Assembly: GCA_010909165.1 (NCBI GenBank)
Contig: MU008198.1
Location: 402,216-466,215 of the forward strand
Direction: 5' to 3'
Length of the DNA stretch: 64,000 nucleotides
From: Anthoceros angustus
Taxonomy: Eukaryota; Streptophyta; Anthocerotopsida; Anthocerotales; Anthocerotaceae
Positions within the stretch are counted from its first letter, which is position 1; the number at the start of each line of letters is the position of its first letter. Position numbers and translations under genes: made by a program. The notes under the pieces were generated by a model. That model ran no database searches, had not been told where the DNA came from, and saw only the letters and a program-made list of their open reading frames with translations. Below, piece after piece: positions 1-8,621 of this stretch.

Positions 1-818
1 CCGGCTTTCTGGCTTTTGATGTCGATTCTGCTTTTATCTTTTGTGAACATAATTTTGAGAGCTAAGTCTCGGAGAACATTTTTGTCATACTGTTCCACAG
101 CTTCGCGTCTGTTGAACAGCTGTATGCTCAGGAAAGCCACCCTGAAGCAATGCGCTATGTAGCTGGCGGGTGCAGATTGGACCATTATTGTTTTGTGCTG
201 TGCATTGCTGACGTCGATCTGCTGCTGGACCTCGGATACCTGTGTTCTTGGTGGAGGCACGTCACGCTTTGTGACAGGGATTGTGAAACATTGATTCATA
301 GAATGACTGCGGTCGGCGGAAATCGAGAATCGCGATTCGCTTGACACTGGTGCTCAGAGCGTGCTGAGAGTGCTAGCCTGACTAATCACACTTCTGTCTT
401 CACCTGTATCGCAACTGAGTAACTTGCGATCAGAGTCGATCACGACTCCGCGTCCGTTCACACAGGGACATGCTTTGAAAATATCACCGCTCACATGCTA
501 AAATGCAAACTCGCTCTCTGCCATGTTCCGTACATACAGTTTTTGCTAGATGGGGGAAACGGAGCCTTACGGAAATCATTTGGCGTTCTAAACATGAAAA
601 CGTTCCATGCTATACGACTGGAGAAACGTTAAGATGGTGGCTATGGCTACCAGCAACGGTCCGATTTCGGATATTGAGTTCAAAGAAGCATTTCTGGCTG
701 CCGAGTTTCCGTTTCCAGATGGCCGGTAACTAAACGAGTATGTAAACTCGTTTACTTACCGAATTCATCACTAGCTTGATGTCTATTTGCGCTTCCTAAG
801 GAGAACTGCCCTGTAAAC
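1..818. other. No gene recognised
   Basis: Mixed-composition sequence with only short open frames (largest about 76 codons at 503-733). None has a recognisable motif, a clear splice context or a repeat partner in the window. It lies directly upstream of the coding-like repeat at about 819. Confidence 0.4.
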
Positions 819-1128
819 AATATTCATGGGAATGCTCTTTCTGGTGGGGGCTCAGAGGCTGTGCCAGGACTCATGGATCTTCTGAACGAGCTCTTGGAGA
901 CGGGCAAACATGTACGGGAATGGTGGCAGGAGCAGCCTGTCCACAATATTCATGGGAATGCTCTTTCTGGTGGGTGCTCACAGATTGTGCCAAGACTTGC
1001 AAATCATCTGACCGAGCTCTTCGAGAGGTGAATACAAGTACGGGAAATATGGTGGCAGGAGCAGCCTGCTGCAGTTGTATGCACTGCGTGCCGAGCTGCG
1101 GCCTGAAGTCTTGAAGCAGGGGTATTGT
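819..1128 (+). repeat. Coding-like tandem repeat, about 126 bp, two units
   Basis: The stretch beginning near 819 recurs near 945, a period of 126 bp. Both units read in one frame as NIHGNALSGG, then a V-P-x-L segment and an N/T-E-L helix. The first unit continues into GKHVREWWQEQP and the second ends at a stop after LTELFER, near 1027. The next segment reads LQLYALRAELRPEVL, which also recurs with substitutions near 3410 and 4950. This looks like coding sequence of an unrecognised protein, or its decayed exons, upstream of the frame at 1166. The family was not recognised. Confidence 0.5.
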
Positions 1129-1165
1129 ACTATTGTGGGGCGAAGGTGAATTCGTAGTATCTATC

Positions 1166-2083
1166 ATGCATTCGTGGAACAAGCAGTTGCACCTCACGTG
1201 GGAGGCTGCCCGTAAAGCTTTCCCTGCTCAGCAATCCGCTGACCGGTCAAAGACGTGTGACCGATTATCCTCTGCAAGCTCTACGAGCGGGGCTGCTTTG
1301 AAGCACAAGTTCGATGTCCTCTTGGAGGAATTCTATCAGAAAGCGCAGAGTGAATCAACAAATGGCCCAGACGTGTTAACAGAGCTGCAGGCGTCGGACA
1401 CTGTACAATCTACCGGATGCATTTATACTGCTACATCAGTCCAGTTACCTGCGACAGGATTGAGCATGGTCCCCTCAGAAAAGGCACTAGGGCATGATCC
1501 TAGCCCTAGGCCTGGAAATTATGGTCATGCTAAAGTGCTGGTGCTAGCGTTTTCAGATCAGCCATTGCCTATGCAACGCGCGGACCATAGGGGTCATGGC
1601 CAACTGGCACCGGTTGTAATTGGGCCATTGCCTGGAATGCCCTCTCTGGACAACCTTACACTGGCAGTGGCCTGGAACAAATGGCAGATGTGGGAGCTCG
1701 AGGCCACAGACCTCGACCAGACGCAGCTACCTTTTGTTACTACATGGACTCCGTTTGAAGATGCATATGATGACGTGGATCCGGAGCAGCAACTTGGTTT
1801 TCCAGGTCATTCTACAGATGATGAGCCGATCAGGGTTTCAACGCCGGGATCCAGTAGCCGTGGTGGTTCGTGGTCTGTTATTCATAGCGCGTTTAGTGAT
1901 TCATTGTCTGGTATTGCAAATGGCGAGTGTAGTGATTCATGGTCTCTAGTTGATAACGAGTTTTGTGATTCAAGGGCTTCAGTTGATAGCGAGTTTTCCG
2001 ATTCCTGGTCTCTAGTTGATAGCGAGTTTTGTGATTCATGGTCTGCGAATGATGGCGAGTTTTGTGATTCATGGTCTATTTGA
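1166..2083 (+). CDS. Unrecognised 305-residue protein with C-terminal 11-residue repeats
   Basis: The uninterrupted frame starts at the ATG at 1166, the start conserved in the two decayed copies at 3494 and 5031. The N-terminus reads MHSWNKQLHLTWE, the middle is Pro/Leu-rich, and the C-terminal 66 residues are six tandem units of 11 residues with the core E-F-C/S-D-S-W-S. No catalytic motif, signal peptide or membrane segment is visible. The frame is more GC-rich than the AT-rich sequence around it. Similarity continues upstream to about 819, so this may be the last exon of a longer gene. The copies at 3.5 and 5.0 kb carry frameshifts and stops, so this is the only intact member here. It could be a captured gene fragment within a mobile or satellite-like region. 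The function is unknown. Confidence 0.45.
   Translation: MHSWNKQLHLTWEAARKAFPAQQSADRSKTCDRLSSASSTSGAALKHKFDVLLEEFYQKAQSESTNGPDVLTELQASDTVQSTGCIYTATSVQLPATGLSMVPSEKALGHDPSPRPGNYGHAKVLVLAFSDQPLPMQRADHRGHGQLAPVVIGPLPGMPSLDNLTLAVAWNKWQMWELEATDLDQTQLPFVTTWTPFEDAYDDVDPEQQLGFPGHSTDDEPIRVSTPGSSSRGGSWSVIHSAFSDSLSGIANGECSDSWSLVDNEFCDSRASVDSEFSDSWSLVDSEFCDSWSANDGEFCDSWSI
1880..2077 (+). repeat. 33-bp in-frame minisatellite, six units
   Basis: Six tandem 33-bp units end six base pairs before the stop region. Each encodes 11 residues (for example LVDSEFCDSWS). Units differ at several codons but all preserve the frame and the D-S-W-S or D-S core, so expansion occurred inside a translated or once-translated sequence. 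Confidence 0.8.
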
Positions 2084-2099
2084 TATTGGATCGTGACCA

Positions 2100-2480
2100 C
2101 CTTTGGATTGTTGGTAAGACTAGTGATGGGCCGGGTGGGGACACATCTTAGATTCTTTTATAACATACAAGACCAATAGTCCAGCGGTTTGTTTGTACTA
2201 CTTTGTAGTGAACCCTTTGGTTAGTAGTGGTCAATCCATTTTTCAAGCGAACTCTTATTTCTGTAGTGGACCTTTTTTATGTAGTGAACTCATGGCCCAT
2301 GAACTTTGCAATTCTAGATCTGAAAGATCTCATATACTCACAATTCTTCCTATATAACTATAAATATATGCAAGCAATGAAGTATCATGAAAAACCTCAT
2401 CAAAGACTCTAAAAAATAGTTACAATTACTAATAAAAATCTAAATATATTATTGGCCCGAATGCAAAAGTCGTGTGTTTG
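2100..2480. other. AT-rich spacer, nothing recognised
   Basis: AT-rich sequence with no supported gene. The longest plus-strand frame (2227-2412, 61 codons) lacks recognisable motifs. Confidence 0.4.
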
Positions 2481-2481
2481 T

Positions 2482-2865
2482 TGCCCTCAATCGCCGACTT
2501 CAATGTATGCAGAAATGACAATGATCTTGACATCCTTAAAGAACTTTGTAATAGATTCTAATGAGAGAACATAGCAAATCATTTCATATGTGAACTTTTC
2601 CTTCCATAAGATTGATTTTCTTTAAAATTCTTCTTGAACTTGACATCTTGAAGAACTTTGCAATATTTTTTCAAGAGAGAACGTAGCAGACTATTCCATA
2701 TGTATATCTTTTCTTTCATAAGCAACTAAATCTTCTTTAAAATTCTTCTTGATCTTGACATCCTTGAAGAAATCTTTGCAATAGTTTCTCATGAGAGAAC
2801 AAAGCAAATCATTTCATGTGTATATCTTTTAGCTTCCTTCACCTATATCTTCTTCAAAAGTCTTC
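2482..2865 (-). pseudogene. Decayed fragments of an STR14-like rhodanese exon, three tandem copies
   Basis: Three imperfect direct units of about 115-120 bp each match the region around the alternative exons of the rhodanese gene (about 7150-7410). Shared words are the inverse of 'atgatcttg.catcctt', 'gaactttg' and 'gagagaaca..gca.atcatttcat'. Read on the minus strand, the first unit has an acceptor-like ctcattag followed by a frame resembling the cassette exon (E-S-I-T-K-F-F-K-D-V-K-I-I-V), but the position of the catalytic Cys is Ser. Its body resembles exon B while the flanking intron resembles exon A. These are gene fragments, not functional exons. Confidence 0.65.
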
Positions 2866-3493
2866 TTTCGTGTTATTAGGTTCAGATCAATTGCCAAGCT
2901 ATTCACATCATGTGCTTAATTTTCGATCGCTATTCTAGAAATCTATTCGATTCGTATTGGTCATCAACGCGAGATGTTATCAATAAAATTAAAACTTGAA
3001 TGTTCCTTGCATTCTAGGCTAACCAAGCTACCACGTTCCTTAGTAAAGGTCATGTTCTTCGCATTCGAGGCTAACCAAGCTTCCACATCCCTAAGGACGT
3101 GTTATTAGGTAAAGGCACGATATCAAAAGCCCATTAAGCTGAATTTGGTGACAAGATGCTTGGTCTTGAAGTTCAGAGAATTGATAAAGCAAAGTGAATG
3201 GTTGTCTTGAAATTAAACTTCCTTTGACTTTGAACCACATATTAAATAATTTATTTAAATCCTTTGGCTTTGAATTATTTACTCCACCTAATAACTTCAT
3301 CTCTTCAGTATTATGTATCATCCCACCCTACCTACTACCTACTCTGAACGAGCTCTTCAAGAGATGAATACAAGGGCAGGAATGGTGGCAGAAGCGCTAG
3401 CTTGCAGTTGTATGCAGTTCGTGCCGATTTGCGGCCTGAAGTCTTAAAGCTGCGTATTGTGGCGCAAATGTGAATTGCGAAGTACTAACTATC

Positions 3494-4270
3494 ATGGATT
3501 CGTGGAACAAGCAGCTACGCCTTACATGGGAGCCTATCCATGAAGCTTTCTCTACTTGGCAATCTGCTCATGACCAATCAAAATCATGTGACCTAGTATT
3601 ATCCTCTACAAGCTCTTCCAGCGGGGCTGCTTTGAAGCACAACTTCTATCAAAGAGCTCACAATGAATAAGCAAATGGCCCAGACATGTTGACAAAGCTA
3701 CATCCTTCGCACACACAATATTAATCTAGCAAATGCATTCACACTGCTAGATCAGTGTTGTTACCTACGACAAGAATATTGAGCATGATCCCCTCAGCAA
3801 GGGCACTGTGACATGGTCTAGCTAGCCTTATGATTGGAAATTATGGTCATGCTAAAGTGGTCGTGCTTGCATAAATTTGCAGATCGGCCATTGCTTATGG
3901 ACCACCAGGATCACGACCAAATGGCATTGGCTGTAATTGGACCATTACCTAGCCTAGAGTACCCTCTTTGGACAATTTTACACTAGTAGTAGCCTGGAAC
4001 ATATGGCAGATGTACTTGGGAGCTCCAAGCTGCAGACCTTGACCAAACACAACTACCTTTTGTTACTACATGCACTCCGTGTGACGATGATGACGTGGAT
4101 CCGGAGCAGTAACATTAACATGGTTTTCTAGGCTAGGATATACAGATTGATGAGCTCTGATTAATCAGTTGCAGAGTCTCAACGCTAAGATCAAGTAGCC
4201 ATGGTGGTTCATGGTCTGTTATTCATGACGCATTTAGTGATTCATCATCTATTATTGATGGGAACAATTC
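3494..4270 (+). pseudogene. Decayed copy 1 of the 1166-2083 gene
   Basis: It begins MDSWNKQLRLTWE, matching the intact frame. The frame stops at 3670 after about 59 codons because of an internal deletion, with further stops and frameshifts downstream. Matching stretches continue to the region before the minisatellite, which is reduced to about one unit here. Confidence 0.7.
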
Positions 4271-4277
4271 AAGGATG

Positions 4278-4310
4278 ATTCATGAAACCCTATTATAGGG
4301 TTTCATGAAT
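4278..4310. repeat. 33-bp palindrome, 14-bp perfect arms
   Basis: Arms attcatgaaaccct and its exact inverse flank a 5-bp centre. The same palindrome is at 5798-5830 in the second duplication unit. It could fold as a hairpin. No terminator role is claimed in a plant genome. Confidence 0.8.
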
Positions 4311-4382
4311 TAGAGACCATATTAGATCATTCATAATTATGTAAACCCAATTCCTTCTATCGGCTAAATCACCTTTAAAAGT

Positions 4383-5902
4383 CTTCTTTCGTGTTATTTA
4401 GCTGGTTTAGATCAATTGCCACGCTATTCACATCAAGTGTTTTATTTTCCATCATTCTCATTAGGTGTTTTATTTTGATCGCTATTCTAGAAATCTATTC
4501 GATTCGTATTGGTCATCAACGAGATGTTATCAATAAAATTAAAACTTGAATGTTCCTTGCATTCTAGGCTAACCAAGCTACCACGTTCCTTAGTAAAGGT
4601 CATGTTCTTCGCATTCGAGGCTAACCAAGCTTCCACATCCCTAAGGACGTGTTATTAGGTAAAGGCACGATATCAAAAGCCCATTAAGCTGAATTTGGTG
4701 ACAAGATGCTTGGTCTTGAAGTTCGAGAATTGATAAAGCAAAGTGAATGGTTGTCTTGAAATTAAACTTCCTTTGACTTTGAACCACATATTAAATAATT
4801 TATTTAAATCCTTTGGCTTTGAATTATTTACTCCACCTAATAACTTCATCTCTTGATTATGTATCATCCCACCTACTACCTACTCGAGCAGGCTCTTCAA
4901 GAGATGAATACAAGGCGGGAATGGTGGCGAGCGCTAGCTTGCGGTTGTATCTCGATTCGTGCGATTTGCGGCCTGAAGTCTTAAAGCTGCGTATTGTGGC
5001 GCAAATGTGAATTGCGAAGTACTAACTATCATGGATTCGTGGAACAAGCAGCTACGCCTTACATGGGAGCCTATCCATGAAGCTTTCTCTACTTGGCAAT
5101 CTGCTCATGACCAATCAAAATCATGTGACCTAGTATTATCCTCTACAAGCTCTTCCTAGCGCTTTGAAGCACAACTTCTATCAAAGAGCTCACAATGAAT
5201 AAGCAAATGGCCCGGACATGTTGACAAAGCTACATCCTTCGACACACAATATTAATCTAGCAAATGCATTCCCACTGCTAGATCAGTGTTGTTACCTACG
5301 ACAAGAATATTGAGCATGATCCCTCGACGAAGACTGACATGGTCTAGCTAGCCTTATGATTGGAAATTATGGTCATGCTAAAGTGGTCGTGCTTGCATAA
5401 ATTTGCAGATCGGCCATTGCTTATGGACCACCAGGATCACGACCAAATGGCATTGGCTGTAATTGGACCATTACCTAGCCTAGAGTACCCTCTTTGGACA
5501 ATTTTACACTAGTAGTAGCCTGGAACATATGGCAGATGTACTTGGGAGCTCCAAGCTGCAGACCTTGACCAAACACAACTACCTTTTGTTACTACATGCA
5601 CTCGTGTGATGATGGCGTGGATCCGGGCGATAACATTAACATGGTTTTCTAGGCTAGGATATACAGATTGATGAGCTCTGATTAATCAGTTGCAGAGTCT
5701 CAACGCTAAGATCAAGTAGCCATGGTGGTTCATGTACATTATTCATGACGCATTTAGTGATTCATCATCTATTATTGATGGGAACAATTCAAGGATGATT
5801 CATGAAACCCTATTATAGGGTTTCATGAATTAGAGACCATATTAGATCATTCATAATTATGTAAACCCAATTCCTTCTATCGGCTAAATCACCTTTAAAA
5901 GT
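4383..5902. repeat. Tandem duplication, unit 2 (about 1.52 kb)
   Basis: Direct repeat of 2862-4382. Differences are mostly 1-5 bp deletions rather than substitutions, for example near 4725, 4883-4960, 5158 and 5605-5635. A recent duplication, or an assembly artefact with poorly polished copies, explains this better than long divergence. Confidence 0.85.
5031..5790 (+). pseudogene. Decayed copy 2 of the 1166-2083 gene
   Basis: Same decay pattern as the copy at 3494, because it lies in the second 1.52-kb unit, with extra small deletions near 5158, 5330 and 5605. Not translatable. Confidence 0.7.
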
Positions 5903-5939
5903 CTTCTTTCGTGTTATTTAGCTGGTTTAGATCAATTGC

Positions 5940-6140
5940 CACGCTATTCACATCAAGTGTTTTATTTTCCATCGCTGTTCTCATTAGGTGTTTTATTTTC
6001 GATCGCTATTCACATTAGGTGTTTTATTTTCGATCGCTGTTCATTTTAGGTTGTTTGTTTTTTATTGATGTTCACGTTAGATGTTTTATTTTCGATCACT
6101 GTTCACATTAGGTGTTTTGTTTTCGATCGCTATTCTGAAG
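5940..6140. repeat. Short tandem repeats of about 31 bp
   Basis: About six imperfect units carry the core 'cattaggtgttttattttcg' followed by atcgct(a/g)ttc. Two related units also occur near 4440-4490. Confidence 0.75.
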
Positions 6141-6254
6141 ATCTATTCTACATGTAGTGGTCATATGCCTAGTATTCTAGGCTAACCACGTTTCTATGAC
6201 CAAGAGGCCCAAAGAGCATTCCGCCGTACCCTAAGGCTCTTAAGACCATTGCAT

Positions 6255-6475
6255 TGCCTACATGCCATATCAAATCAAGACCAAGAGTCAAAAGAATTAC
6301 TAGCCACATTATAAAGAAATCTATACGCATAGATGCCATATCAAATCAACATCAAGAGTCAGAAGAATTACTAGCCACATTGCAAAGAATCTATACGCAT
6401 ACATGCCATATCAAATCAAGATACGAGTCACAAGAACTACTAGCTGCATTACAAAGAAATCTACACGCACTGTCT
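6255..6475. repeat. Tandem repeat of about 66-69 bp, three units
   Basis: Units contain 'gccatatcaaatcaa', 'gagtca.aagaa.tacta' and 'aaa.atctatacgc'. A 101-codon plus-strand frame (6254-6559) crosses it and encodes the repeated peptide (I/E)ELLATLQR, but it has no recognisable domain. Confidence 0.7.
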
Positions 6476-6911
6476 AAACATGCTGCGCAACCAGGATTGA
6501 ATAAGACTAGCATGAAAGTTGAAAAAAGATTTAGTCTAAGTGCTCAAATGTTTAGATAACTTTAGGGGCACCTTTAATACTAGTGGTGTTAGTTTAGCCT
6601 AGACACTCCATGGAGCTATACACGTCGTTGCTTACGAAAAAGTGTACAATGGCATGTTTGTCGTTGATTAGTGGGCAGCACCAGGATCATGATCTGGTGC
6701 GTCTAAAGACTCTAAGACGCAAGACGTTCTCAGTTTGAATGACCACATAGCCATTACTGCTCAGAAACTGTGGACAAGAGGATGGGGTTCAAACAACTCA
6801 TGGAATCCGACCCATCTGAGAAATTGTGTGCAAAGGATGATGTACAAAGAGAGCACTGTACAAGGAGATGTGCAGCAGAAGAGAAACAGGTTTGCTTCTT
6901 TGCTAAAACCG

Positions 6912-8171
6912 CTACTCTTCTTTGGGGTACACAGGCAAGTCGTCCTCAAACCACGTGCGGAGACCGTTGTCAAGATGAAGGACGTTGGTGTATCCGTCCA
7001 GCGTCAGCAGATAAGCAGCTATCAATGACCTACACACAGAAAGGTACAGTGTGTCCCATATGTAAGCAGTGCAGAAACAGTGACCCATCCTAAGACGCGC
7101 CCTCTAGCTTGCCTTACCTGGACTGGACTCCATCTGTTAGATTTGGACTCGGCTTCAATGTACCGCCAGATGCACAAACAACAATGATCTTGGCATCCTT
7201 GCCCAACTTGGCGTTCACTTCTGCCAATCAAAACCACACCAGGGAATGAGAAGGAATCGGAAATACCTTGATTCCTTGCCCTCTGCCAGAGCTGGAGTGG
7301 CTTTTGTGGTTCCACCCATGTCGCAGGCTACAATGAGCGGCGACTCCTTGGAGAACTTTGAATTAGTTTCTGATGAGAGAACATGGCAGATCATTTCATA
7401 TGCCTTTCCTTCCATCAGCCCCGCCCGGCCCTTGGGCATATATGTTATGTATGGCAACCTTGGGATGGCTAGAGATGGCATACCTTTGACGAAGTCTGGA
7501 TTTTCCTCTGTCCCTTCAAAGATTCCGAAGAAGGCAAACGCAGCACGGCGGGCGATGTCCCAAGCAGTCCACTCCTTGATCAGCCGGTACACTTGCACAT
7601 TCACTGCACCCTCGGGATGGGACTGAGCAAATGCCCCTTCCGGCCTCACATCAAGGATGGTGTACCCTTGCTCCTGCGTCAGTCTGAATGCTTCCTTGGC
7701 TCGCACAGACCGCACCTGGGCAGGATCCGGAGACGTAAAAACCGCTGCTCTCCAACGCAGAGGCGCAAAATTTGTAACCACAATGCAGCCACAAACAAAC
7801 CTTGTTCTTCAGCAGAGCTTCCCGCTTCGTTCGCCACTCTGTCTCGGCTGCAGAAAATGCACACCAAACCATGTCAGGAAAACAACAAGCTCGCTGAAAT
7901 TCGGTGCCACCCACAAATATCGTCCTTGCCGGAGCTCACCAGGGGACTTGGCAGGGCCTGCCGCAATGGCAGCCACATGGAGAGGTCGCCAAGGGGCCCG
8001 CACTCTGCTGTCCCTCCTGCTGGAGAGCTGCCTTGAGGAAAAGCCCCTGGACGCGGGGGGCAACAGAGAGGAGGAAGCTGCAGCGGCAGGGGAAGCAGTC
8101 AGAGCTGACTGGGAGCTGGGCACAGCTGCGGCGGCCTGGAGGGCAGAAGAATGCACAAGCGAGAATGCCAT
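6912..8171 (-). CDS. STR14: Chloroplast rhodanese-like protein, STR14 type, with duplicated cassette exon
   Basis: Exons read on the minus strand: 8171-7940, 7847-7801, 7715-7484, then either 7369-7267 (A) or 7220-7118 (B), then 7029-6912 with stop TAG. With either cassette the protein is 243 residues. The first exon gives an Ala/Ser-rich plastid-type leader (MAFSLVHSSALQ). Next come AETEWRTKREALL, the rhodanese N-half (YTILDVRPEGAFA, EWTAWDIARR, FFGIFEGTEENP), the active-Cys segment in the cassette exon and the C-half (SLIAAYLLTLDGYTNVLHL). This matches Arabidopsis STR14 (At4g27700), as I remember it, over its length. The two cassettes both keep the Cys, are 103 nt each and use the same phases, so including both would frameshift. 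The U-box gene ends 450 bp upstream on the same strand. Rhodaneses transfer sulfane sulfur, but the substrate of STR14 is unknown. Confidence 0.9.
7118..7220 (-). other. Cassette exon B of the rhodanese gene
   Basis: 103 nt, acceptor ttggcag and donor AG|gtaagg. It encodes VNAKLGKDAKIIVVC, then ASGGTLKPSPN. This is the version closest to the family consensus and contains the candidate catalytic Cys. Confidence 0.85.
7267..7369 (-). other. Cassette exon A of the rhodanese gene
   Basis: 103 nt, acceptor tctctcatcag and donor AG|gtattt. It encodes TNSKFSKESPLIVAC, then DMGGTTKATPA. It has the same length and phases as exon B, and only 46 bp separate the two. It is more diverged but open and Cys-containing. 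Confidence 0.8.
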
Positions 8172-8189
8172 CTCCTCGTCCCTTCAAGC

Positions 8190-8290
8190 TGGGACTTGGA
8201 CTGGAGAAAGAGAGGCAGGACCAGGCTGTTTAGGTGCTCTTCCCTTGATGCCGGGACTTGGACTGGAGAACCAGAGAGAGACCCAGCTCT
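8190..8290. repeat. Small direct repeat upstream of the rhodanese start
   Basis: The word gggacttggactggagaa occurs twice about 62 bp apart, each followed by an agagaga-type stretch. It lies in the probable 5' untranslated region or promoter of the rhodanese gene. Confidence 0.6.
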
Positions 8291-8621
8291 ATTTGTGCTG
8301 TACAATGTGGATGAGCAGGAGATCTTTAGTGCTCCATCTGCCTCTAAGATTGAGGCCGTGAAATTTCGTGATTGGCTCCCACCAACTGTCCACATACATT
8401 CGCTCGGAGCCAGGTGAAAGAATCTTGCAGGCTTTCACACCGAGAGTAAGAGAGTAACAACAGATTCTCCAAGACTCAGACTCACCTGGACGCAAGTGGT
8501 GGATAATAACTCAGATTCATGGCTTGTCTAATATACATGTCAGGATTATACAGGACGCCTGCTTGATGTCTTCCGTTGGAACGGAAGTCGAGAAACAGGG
8601 TCAATAAGTCAGGTGGTTAGA

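Larger units (their letters stand above)
2862..4382. repeat. Tandem duplication, unit 1 (about 1.52 kb)
   Basis: The word cttctttcgtgttatt recurs at 2862, 4383 and 5903, giving periods of 1521 and 1520 bp. The body (2940-4380) matches 4490-5900 nearly base for base. Unit 1 contains a decayed copy of the frame at 1166 and a perfect short palindrome near 4278-4310. Confidence 0.85.
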
